DNA from: Bacteroidales bacterium
GTDB lineage: Bacteria; Bacteroidota; Bacteroidia; Bacteroidales; UBA932
DNA: 32,268 nt
Assembly (NCBI GenBank): GCA_017477465.1
Contig: JAFUVU010000040.1
Location: forward strand, 1-32,268
Direction of reading: 5' to 3'
The stretch's first letter is position 1. Each line of letters starts with the position of its first letter. Shown in pieces: positions 16,118 to 23,648 of the stretch. The position numbers and the translations under genes were made by a program. Under the pieces are notes generated by a model. That model saw only the letters and a list, made by a program, of their open reading frames with translations. It was not told the DNA's origin and did not search any database.

Positions 16118-16837
16118 GTGAGAATATTTCCGACAGAACAAGCCTTTGACGAGGCGGCCGCCCGGTGCATCTACGACTGCATCGGTGCCAAAAAGAATGT
16201 TGTCGTGGGCCTCTCCACGGGGCGCACGACCAAAAACATGCACAACATCCTGGCCCGGATGCTGTGCGACAGGCCCTTGGACCTGAGCGAAGTAACCTTC
16301 TTCGGCCAGGATGAGATTGGCGGCGTGCCCCGCGAATACTGGGGGGCCTGCTATACGATGCTCAAGACCGAACTGCTGGATGCGCTTCCGCTCCGCGAAG
16401 ATCAGTTCCTGATGCTTCCCACCGCGTCGGACGATTATCGGCGGGACTGTCAGGCGTTCACCGCCGAGTTGGAGCGCCGCGGAGGCGTGGACCTGCTGGT
16501 CCTGGGTCTTGGCGAGAACGGCCACCTGGGCTTCAACCAGCCGGGAACGCCCTTCGGCTCCACCGCCTGGGCCTCCACCCTTTCCCCGGAGCTGGACGCC
16601 CGGGTCAGAAAAGACCTCTCCCTGGGGGCCGATGCGTCCCTGTGCGGCGTCACGATGGGCCTGAAGGACGTGATGCACGCCCGCCGGCTGCTCCTCGTCG
16701 CCAAAGGCGACCACAAGGCCGCCATGGTGAAGGAAATCCTGCAAGGTCCTGTCACCGAGGCGGTTCCGGCCAGCATTCTTCAGTTACATCCTTCCTGTGA
16801 ATATTATCTGGATGCCCGGGCGGCGTCTCTGTTATAA
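16118..16837 (+). CDS. nagB: Glucosamine-6-phosphate deaminase-like protein
   Basis: Glucosamine-6-phosphate deaminase/isomerase family, converting GlcN-6-P to Fru-6-P and ammonia in the cytosol; 239 residues. Motifs are VVVGLSTGRTT, the FFGQDEIGG motif holding the catalytic Asp, and LGLGENGHLGFNQPGTPF around the active-site His. In the usual FNEPG the Glu is replaced by Gln here, which may affect catalysis. A longer ORF starts with TTG at 16046, but GTG 16118 gives VRIFPTEQAFDEAA, matching the family start MRLI, and lies 4 nt behind the -7 box. The galactosamine-6-phosphate isomerase subfamily is an alternative. An MFS permease follows after 11 bp. Confidence 0.85.
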   Translation: MRIFPTEQAFDEAAARCIYDCIGAKKNVVVGLSTGRTTKNMHNILARMLCDRPLDLSEVTFFGQDEIGGVPREYWGACYTMLKTELLDALPLREDQFLMLPTASDDYRRDCQAFTAELERRGGVDLLVLGLGENGHLGFNQPGTPFGSTAWASTLSPELDARVRKDLSLGADASLCGVTMGLKDVMHARRLLLVAKGDHKAAMVKEILQGPVTEAVPASILQLHPSCEYYLDARAASLL

Positions 16838-16848
16838 ATACGAGATTT

Positions 16849-18114
16849 ATGCTTGCACAAGAAAAGAAAACCCCTTCCTACCTGGGCCCCTTCCTCACCA
16901 TGGTCTTCCTTTTCCTCATCGTAGGATTCCTGACCACGGCCAATACCCAGTTTCAGGGGCCGCTCAAAGAAGCATTCCTCCGGGGAGCCGGCTCCCTGAA
17001 GAACACCTTTGCCACCCTCATCACTTTTTCCTGGTTCCTGGCCTATCCCCTCGCCGGCCCGGTGGGCTCCCGCTGGGTGAACAGCCACGGATATAAAGGA
17101 ACGCTCCTGCGGGGGCTCATCGTCATGGCGGCGGGCCTGCTGCTGTCCTTCCTCTCTTCCTGGATGACCGTCCGTTTCCCGGGCGCCGTCCTCAGTCTGG
17201 GCAGCATCAGTTTCCACTGGGGCTTCGTCATTTTCCTGCTGGGTTCGTTCGTGACCGGCGCATCGGCCACCATCCTGCAAGTGGTGATCAATCCGTACCT
17301 GAGCGCCTGCCATGTGAAGGGGACGCAGGCCATCCAGCGCATGGCGATGGGCGGCACGGCCAATTCCGTAGGTACCACCCTGGCGCCGTATTTCGTGACG
17401 GGCGTGGTGTTCGGCGGCCTGGCCATGGAAGATGTCCACATTGAGCAGATCCAGCTTCCCTTCCTGTGCCTCGCGGGCGTCATCGTGCTCCTGACGGTCC
17501 TGCTGACCCGCTTCACCCTGCCGGATATCGAAGGCACCCGCAACGAGGGCAACGTCCGGCTGGAAAGGAGCGTGTGGTCGTTCCGCCACCTCACCCTGGG
17601 CGTTGTCGCCATCTTTTTCTACGTGGGCGTGGAGGTGTGCATCGGCGGGAATATCAACCTGTACGCCATTGACAAGGGCTTGGCTTCGCCGGCCCTGTTG
17701 GCCACCCTTTACTGGGGCGGGATGCTAATCGGTCGCAGCGTGGGCAGTTCCCTGAGCAAGATTTCGCCCCGCACCCAGCTTGTCACCACCACCGTCAGCG
17801 CGGCCGTCCTGGTCAGTGCAGCCATGCTGCTGGACAACCCCTGGATCCTGGTGGCCGTGGGCCTGTTCCATTCCATCATGTGGGGCGCCATCTTCACCCT
17901 GGCCACGGCCCATCTGAGTAAATACACCTCCATCGCCTCCGGCGTATTCATGATCGGCGTCGTGGGTGGCGCCATCCTTCCCCTCCTGCAGGGCGTAATT
18001 GCCGATGCTACCGGCCTCTGGCGCCCGTCCTGGCTCATCGTCCTCGTGGGCGAACTGTTCATGCTGTACTATGCCCTCTGGGGTTCCAAGGTTCTTGAAA
18101 AAGCCGATGAATAA
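16849..18114 (+). CDS. MFS sugar permease, FucP/NagP type
   Basis: Inner-membrane major facilitator of 421 residues with about 12 hydrophobic segments, most like the FucP/GluP/NagP sugar:H+ symporters. Supporting traits are the N-terminal FLFLIVGFLTTANTQFQGPLK, FVTGASATILQVVINPYLS, and a C-terminal half with GGMLIGRSVGSSLSKISPR and GVFMIGVVGGAILPLLQGV. Given the NagB-like enzyme 11 bp upstream, GlcNAc or GlcN is the likely cargo, by inference. Its stop overlaps the region of possible starts of the next ThuA-like gene, so the operon continues. Confidence 0.9.
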   Translation: MLAQEKKTPSYLGPFLTMVFLFLIVGFLTTANTQFQGPLKEAFLRGAGSLKNTFATLITFSWFLAYPLAGPVGSRWVNSHGYKGTLLRGLIVMAAGLLLSFLSSWMTVRFPGAVLSLGSISFHWGFVIFLLGSFVTGASATILQVVINPYLSACHVKGTQAIQRMAMGGTANSVGTTLAPYFVTGVVFGGLAMEDVHIEQIQLPFLCLAGVIVLLTVLLTRFTLPDIEGTRNEGNVRLERSVWSFRHLTLGVVAIFFYVGVEVCIGGNINLYAIDKGLASPALLATLYWGGMLIGRSVGSSLSKISPRTQLVTTTVSAAVLVSAAMLLDNPWILVAVGLFHSIMWGAIFTLATAHLSKYTSIASGVFMIGVVGGAILPLLQGVIADATGLWRPSWLIVLVGELFMLYYALWGSKVLEKADE

Positions 18115-18115
18115 A

Positions 18116-18880
18116 ATGAAAATCAGACAGTTCCTCTTTGCGGCGGCCATTTTCCTCCTTACGGCCTGCTCGCCAGCGCCGAAAACCGCTGTCCTGGTCC
18201 TGTACGAGGACGGCGGCTGGCACAAACCTTTTACCGACGTTGCCGTCCCCTATCTGGAAAAGATAGCGCCGGAGTATGGGCTGGAGATTACGGCCATAAC
18301 CCGCGTGACGCCCGTCAATAAGGAGTACCTGAAACAGTTCGACGTCATCCTCCAGCTGGACTATGCCCCCTACAACTGGCCCGAGGAGGCTTTTGCAGCC
18401 TTCGAGGACTACATTGACAACGGCCGTGGCGGCTGGGTGGGCCTGCACCACGCTACCCTGCTGGGCGAATTCGACGGCTTCACCATGTGGCAGTGGTTCA
18501 GCGACTTCATGGGCGGCATCCGCTACGAGAACTATATGGCGGACCTGTCGGACGGAACGGTGCGGGTGGAAGCACCCTCCCATCCCCTTTTCCAGGGAGT
18601 CCCGGAAAGCTTCGTGATTCCCGACGACGAGTGGTACATCTACGACAGGAACCCGCGGGACAATCCTGATATCAAGGTACTTGCCAGTGTTGACGAGGCG
18701 TCCTACACCAACCCCCAGGGGATTGGCATGGGCGACCATCCGGTCATCTGGACCAACACTGCCAAGAAAGCGCCGAATATCTATTTCCAGTTCGGCCATA
18801 GCCCCAAGCTGATGGAAACGCCCGCCTTTGTGGACCTGCTGACGAACGCCCTGCTCGTTGCAGCCGGGCGGAAACAATAA
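18116..18880 (+). CDS. ThuA-like domain lipoprotein (second copy)
   Basis: Lipoprotein of 254 residues: MKIRQFLFAAAIFLLTAC gives a clear lipobox (LTAC). The ThuA-like domain shows KTAVLVLYEDGGWHKPF, FDVILQLDYAPYNWPEEA, GRGGWVGLHHATLLG, HPLFQGVPESFVIPDDEWY, and GDHPVIWTN near the end. It is shorter than the copy at 10191 but has the same block order. Start 18116 is 1 bp after the MFS stop; ATG 18107 is in frame and would overlap by 8 bp. The 50-bp gap to susC carries no terminator. Function is unknown; a ThuA-like protein in both arms of the locus implies a role linked to the glycan. Confidence 0.86.
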   Translation: MKIRQFLFAAAIFLLTACSPAPKTAVLVLYEDGGWHKPFTDVAVPYLEKIAPEYGLEITAITRVTPVNKEYLKQFDVILQLDYAPYNWPEEAFAAFEDYIDNGRGGWVGLHHATLLGEFDGFTMWQWFSDFMGGIRYENYMADLSDGTVRVEAPSHPLFQGVPESFVIPDDEWYIYDRNPRDNPDIKVLASVDEASYTNPQGIGMGDHPVIWTNTAKKAPNIYFQFGHSPKLMETPAFVDLLTNALLVAAGRKQ

Positions 18881-18930
18881 ACAAAACACCTATATAATAA
18901 TAACCATTAACACCAATTCATTAACTGACT

Positions 18931-21900
18931 ATGCGAGTAAAACAATTCTTGCTGACTCTGTCTCTCAGTTTGCTGTCTGTCGCTTTGGGCGCACAGAACA
19001 TCCAAGTGAGCGGCGTTGTCAAAGATGCGCAGACCGGTGAGCCTGCCGCATTCGCTCTGGTTCTGGAACAAGGCACCAACAATGCCACCAGTACCGACGC
19101 AGAAGGTGCCTATTCCATTCGGGTGGCGCCCAATGCTTCCCTCCTCTTTACCCTGGTGGGCTACGAGGATGCCATTGTCCCCGTTCAGGGACGCGGCACC
19201 ATCAACGTGACCCTGACGATGAGTGAGAATTTCCTGGATGAAGCCGTGGTCTCCGCTCTCGGTATCACCCGCAGCGAGCGCTCCCTCACCTATGCGGCCC
19301 AGACGGTCTCTTCCGAGGACATCAGCGCCAACCGCGCGGCCAACATGATCACCGCCCTGGCCGGCAAGGCCGCCGGTGTCACCGTGAACGGATCTGCCGC
19401 CGGTATGGGCGGATCGGCCCGGGTGTCTATCCGTGGCTTCCGTTCCGCGCAGGGTAACAATGCCCCGCTGTACATCATCAACGGTGTGCCTATGAACAAC
19501 TCCAAGAAGACTTCCCCGGGCTTCTACGGCGGTACGGCCGAAGCCGGTTACGACACCGGTGACGGTATCTCCAACATCAACCCGGACGATATCGAGTCGA
19601 TCAGCATCCTGAAGGGCGCTTCCGCGTCGGCCCTGTACGGTACCGAGGCTGCCAACGGTGTCATCATCATCAACACCAAGAAAGGCGCTGCCGGCAAGAT
19701 GCAGGTGGAATATGGCAACACCACCACTTTCGAGACGGCCGCCTATGGCATGGCCCTGCAGCACACCTACGGGGAAAGCGCAGGCTTCCAGAGCTGGGGT
19801 GACAAACTCTCCGCCCCCGCCACCATCCTCGCCGAAAAGTTCTTCAAGACGGCCCTCACCGAGACCAACACCATCTCTGTGCGCGGCGGCAACGACAAGA
19901 ACCAGACTTATCTGTCCTATGCCAACACCTACGGCAACAGCATTCTGGAGAACAATGGCCACCTGAGCCGCCACAATGTGACCCTGCGGAACACCACCCA
20001 GCTCACCTCCAAGCTGACGCTGGACGCTTCCGTCCAGTTCACTTCCCAGTATGTGAAGAACCGTCCGGCCCTGGGCGGCGCCTACATGAACCCGCTCTTC
20101 GGCGTGTACCACTTCCCGGTGGGCCGCGAATTCGAGAGCTGGAAGAAGGACTTCGAGGTGTACAGCGCCGAGCGCAACCTCATGGCCCAGAACTGGATCA
20201 AGACCCCCGACTCCAATACCGACCAGAACCCCTGGTGGCTGCTGAACCGGGTGAACTTCGAGGCCTGGCGCAGCCGCGTCATCGCTTCCGCTTCCCTGCG
20301 CTGGGACATCACTTCCGACCTGTATGCCCAGGTGCGCGGCGGCGTGGACTACATCTCCGACCGCGACGAGCGTCGTACGCACGCCACCGCTCCCGCCGAC
20401 CTCACCATGTCTGCCAACGGCCGTTATGCCACGACCACCAAGACGGAAGGCAACTACTACGCCGACTTCCTGATGGGCTACAAGCATGCCTGGGGCGACT
20501 TCGGCCTCAGTGCCACCATCGGTAGCAGCTACAAGTACGGCAACAGCTACAATGTGGGCTTCGACTCCTACTGGGGCAACGGCCTGCGTTATGCCAACAT
20601 CTTCACGGTGTCCAATATCGTGAACCCGACCGACTACACCCCGCAGTCCTACTACGAGAATACGCTGGTGGGCCTGTTCGGCACGGCTACGCTTTCCTTC
20701 AAGGACTGGCTCTTCCTGGATCTGACCGCCCGTAACGACTGGTCTTCCTCCCTGGCTTTCACCAAGAGCTTCAAGAGAGGTTTCTTCTATCCTTCCGTGG
20801 GCCTGTCCGTCCTGCTGAACGAAGCCCTGTCCCTGCCCAAGTGGGTGGACCTGGCCAAGCTTCGCGCCTCTTACGCCGTCGTGGGTAATGACATCCCTTC
20901 CCGCATCACCAATCCGACCGGAAACGTGAACCGCAACGGTATCATCGAGTCCAACACCACCGCTCCCTTCGGTGAGCTGAAGCCCGAAACTTCGGGTTCC
21001 TTCGAACTGGGTGCCGATGTCCGCCTGTTCGGCAACCGGCTTTCCTTTGACGTGACCTACTATCAGACCAATACCACCAACCAGCTGTTCAACATCCCCG
21101 CTCCGTCCGGTTCCGGTTACACCACCTACTGGGTAAACTCCGGCAGCATCGTGAACAAGGGTGTTGAGGCTACCATCGGCTTTGTCCCGGTCGAGACCTG
21201 CGACTTCCGCTGGAGCAGCCATCTGAACCTGTCCCACAACAGCAATAAGATTGTCTCCCTGCACGAAACCATCAAGCAGATGGTCCTGTTCGGCAACGAA
21301 GACCAGAACCAGGGTTATTCCCTGCGCCTGGTGGAAGGCGGTTCCTACGGTGACATCTACGGCACCGTGTTCGCCCGTGACGATGCCGGCAAGCTCATCC
21401 TCGATGACGCCGGCCTTCCTACCAAGGCCGAGGCTTACGGATACATCGGCAATACGCAGCCTAAGCTGAACGTTGGCTGGAACAACAGCATCGAGTACAA
21501 GAACGTCTCCCTGTCCTTCCTCATCGATGCCCGCATCGGCGGCAGCGTGATGTCCTTCACCCATGCCGACCTGGACCAGTTCGGTACTTCCCAGGCCACG
21601 GCCGATGCCCGCGACAGAGGGTATGTGGAGTTTGAGGGAATCAAGTTCAATGACGTGAAAGCTTTCTACGACCGCGTGTCCGGCCGCGCCGGCATCAAGG
21701 AGTACTACACTTACGATGCCACCAACGTCCGCCTGCGGGAAGTGACCCTGGGCTATTCGCTGCCCAAATCCTGGCTCAAGGCCATCCCTCATCTGAGCGG
21801 CGTGAATGTGTCCCTGGTGGGCCGCAACCTGCTGTTCTTCTACAAGAATACGGACTTTGATACGGATGCCTCCATGTCCGTAGACGACTCTTACACGGGT

Positions 21901-21963
21901 CTGGAAGCCTTCAATTCTCCCGGCACCCGCCAGCTTGGCTTCAACGTGAAGATTACCTTCTAA
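18931..21963 (+). CDS. SusC/RagA-family TonB-dependent outer-membrane transporter
   Basis: Outer-membrane oligosaccharide importer of 1010 residues. It has signal peptide MRVKQFLLTLSLSLLSVALG, a carboxypeptidase-regulatory-like domain (IQVSGVVKDAQTGEPAAFA, about 24-100), and a TonB-box-like segment DEAVVSALGITRSERS, where many homologues read DEVVVTALG. The plug domain has VSIRGFRSAQGNNAPLYIING and IESISILKGASASALYGTEAANGVIIINTKKG. A long beta-barrel follows, ending GTRQLGFNVKITF with the expected terminal Phe. No frame breaks were noticed. susD follows after 7-19 bp. The cargo is not readable from sequence; neighbours suggest amino-sugar oligomers. Confidence 0.96.
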   Translation: MRVKQFLLTLSLSLLSVALGAQNIQVSGVVKDAQTGEPAAFALVLEQGTNNATSTDAEGAYSIRVAPNASLLFTLVGYEDAIVPVQGRGTINVTLTMSENFLDEAVVSALGITRSERSLTYAAQTVSSEDISANRAANMITALAGKAAGVTVNGSAAGMGGSARVSIRGFRSAQGNNAPLYIINGVPMNNSKKTSPGFYGGTAEAGYDTGDGISNINPDDIESISILKGASASALYGTEAANGVIIINTKKGAAGKMQVEYGNTTTFETAAYGMALQHTYGESAGFQSWGDKLSAPATILAEKFFKTALTETNTISVRGGNDKNQTYLSYANTYGNSILENNGHLSRHNVTLRNTTQLTSKLTLDASVQFTSQYVKNRPALGGAYMNPLFGVYHFPVGREFESWKKDFEVYSAERNLMAQNWIKTPDSNTDQNPWWLLNRVNFEAWRSRVIASASLRWDITSDLYAQVRGGVDYISDRDERRTHATAPADLTMSANGRYATTTKTEGNYYADFLMGYKHAWGDFGLSATIGSSYKYGNSYNVGFDSYWGNGLRYANIFTVSNIVNPTDYTPQSYYENTLVGLFGTATLSFKDWLFLDLTARNDWSSSLAFTKSFKRGFFYPSVGLSVLLNEALSLPKWVDLAKLRASYAVVGNDIPSRITNPTGNVNRNGIIESNTTAPFGELKPETSGSFELGADVRLFGNRLSFDVTYYQTNTTNQLFNIPAPSGSGYTTYWVNSGSIVNKGVEATIGFVPVETCDFRWSSHLNLSHNSNKIVSLHETIKQMVLFGNEDQNQGYSLRLVEGGSYGDIYGTVFARDDAGKLILDDAGLPTKAEAYGYIGNTQPKLNVGWNNSIEYKNVSLSFLIDARIGGSVMSFTHADLDQFGTSQATADARDRGYVEFEGIKFNDVKAFYDRVSGRAGIKEYYTYDATNVRLREVTLGYSLPKSWLKAIPHLSGVNVSLVGRNLLFFYKNTDFDTDASMSVDDSYTGLEAFNSPGTRQLGFNVKITF

Positions 21964-21982
21964 TCCCCAAATGCAACGATCT

Positions 21983-23590
21983 ATGAAACATATATTCAAA
22001 ACTGCGACAATTGCTCTTTCCGCCCTGCTGGTGGTGACCTCCTGTGCCAAATGGGAGGAGCAGAACACCGACCGCTTCGGCGTGACAGATAAAATGCTGG
22101 AAGCCGACTACAACAACATCGGCGCTTACTATCCGCAGATTCTCCAGTCCGTGTACTTCAATTTCGGCGACTATGCATGGGAGTTCCAGCTGAACGAGAA
22201 CCTGACCGCCGACACCTGGGTGGGCTATTGCGGCAATGCTTCCCTTTTCGCCAACAACATCAACTGCACCACATACGCCATGCTGGACGGTTGGATCGGC
22301 AACCTGTGGAACATCTCCTATAACTATGTGATGGCTCCTATCTTCAATTCCATCCAGCCGCAGACGGACAATGACGAGTACTACTACTTCTATGCTCCGG
22401 CCCTCATCGCCAAGGTGATGACCATGTCCCAGGTGGTCAACGCTTACGGTCCGGCCATCTATTCCGCTTACGGGGCCGATGCCACCGTCAACACCTACGA
22501 CAGTGTAGAGGATGCCTACAAGCAGTTCTTCGTGGACCTGGACACCGCCATCGCAAACCTGGACCGTTTCATCAAGGAGAATCCCGATTCCAAGCCTTTC
22601 AAGAATTTTGACGAATGGTGCGACGGCGACTTCACCAAGTGGATCCGCCTGGCCAATACCATCCGCCTGCGTCTGGCGATGCACATCGTAAAGGCCGATC
22701 CCGCCACCGCGAGGGCCCAGGCCGAAAAAGCCATCTCCAACAGCTATGGCGTCCTGGAGGGTTCGGAAGTCGTGGCCGAGCATGGCGCCAGCTGGAAACA
22801 TCCCCTGTACACGCTGGTCGCCTGGACCGACTGCTTTGCCGGTGCTGTCATCACTTCCTACATGAGCGGTTACAACGATCCCCGCGCAAAGAAATACTTC
22901 ACCGCCGCAACGGACGAAAGGGCTGCTGCCGCCAATGTGGACTATGTGGGCGTCCGTATGGGTATTCCCGTGATAGACGGCAAGGACACCAAGGGCGAAT
23001 ACATGGGCTACTCGGTCCCGGCCAACGGCCATGAGGACCCTTATACCCTCTGTTCAGCCGCCGAGGCCTACTTCCTGCGGGCCGAGGGTGTCCTGCGCGG
23101 GTGGAACATGGGCGGCCTGTCGGCTCGCGAATACTATCAGGCCGGCGTAATGGCATCCTTCACCGCCCTGGGCGTCAAAGGCGCCGAGGATTATCTGGCG
23201 AGCGACGCCACCATGGCCGACTACAAAGACTTCGCCAACCCGGCCAACGATATCGCCGCCGTGAGCGACGTGACGCCCAAATGGGATGAATCGCTGTCCA
23301 ACGAGAAGAAACTGGAGAAAATCATTGTCCAGAAGTACATTGCCATCTATCCCGACGGCGAAGAAGCCTGGACCGAGATGCGCCGCACCGGCTATCCCAA
23401 GATTTATCCGATCCTGGTGAACAATAGTAACGGCGTGCTGAAGGACAATGACATTGTCCGCCGTATGCCTTACCATGAGGGCTTGAAGGCCAACGATCCT
23501 ACGGGATACGCTTCGGCCGTCTCCAAACTGGGCGGAGCGGACAATGCCGCCACCCGCCTGTGGTGGGACAAAGATACGCCGAACTTCTAA
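21983..23590 (+). CDS. SusD/RagB-family glycan-binding lipoprotein (SusD_2-like)
   Basis: Surface lipoprotein that forms the lid of the SusC transporter, 535 residues from MKHIFKTATIALSALLVVTSC (lipobox VTSC). Sequence blocks NLWNISYNYVMAPIFNS, VNAYGPAIYSAYG, IRLANTIRLRLAMHIV and EEAWTEMRRTGYPKIYPI fit the SusD-like type 2 group rather than classical starch SusD. ATG 21971 is in frame and would add MQRS before the signal; 21983 gives the cleaner signal peptide. A strong terminator follows 14 bp after the stop. Confidence 0.95.
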   Translation: MKHIFKTATIALSALLVVTSCAKWEEQNTDRFGVTDKMLEADYNNIGAYYPQILQSVYFNFGDYAWEFQLNENLTADTWVGYCGNASLFANNINCTTYAMLDGWIGNLWNISYNYVMAPIFNSIQPQTDNDEYYYFYAPALIAKVMTMSQVVNAYGPAIYSAYGADATVNTYDSVEDAYKQFFVDLDTAIANLDRFIKENPDSKPFKNFDEWCDGDFTKWIRLANTIRLRLAMHIVKADPATARAQAEKAISNSYGVLEGSEVVAEHGASWKHPLYTLVAWTDCFAGAVITSYMSGYNDPRAKKYFTAATDERAAAANVDYVGVRMGIPVIDGKDTKGEYMGYSVPANGHEDPYTLCSAAEAYFLRAEGVLRGWNMGGLSAREYYQAGVMASFTALGVKGAEDYLASDATMADYKDFANPANDIAAVSDVTPKWDESLSNEKKLEKIIVQKYIAIYPDGEEAWTEMRRTGYPKIYPILVNNSNGVLKDNDIVRRMPYHEGLKANDPTGYASAVSKLGGADNAATRLWWDKDTPNF

Positions 23591-23604
23591 ACCTTCTCAC
23601 TTTG

Positions 23605-23635
23605 GGACGGTCCGTTCATCCGGACCGTCCTTTTT
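23605..23635 (+). terminator. Rho-independent terminator after susD
   Basis: Perfect 10-bp stem GGACGGTCCG / CGGACCGTCC, 6-nt loop, then TTTTT. It lies between susD and the GH9 gene, so the GH9 transcript should be reduced or need its own promoter. Confidence 0.9.
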
Positions 23636-23648
23636 AATTATCAACAAA

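Noticed and set aside
18907-22068. 1053-residue minus-strand ORF opposite susC
   Set aside because: It is the antisense shadow of an intact SusC gene in GC-rich codons, with repetitive G/V/H content and no recognisable motif or promoter.
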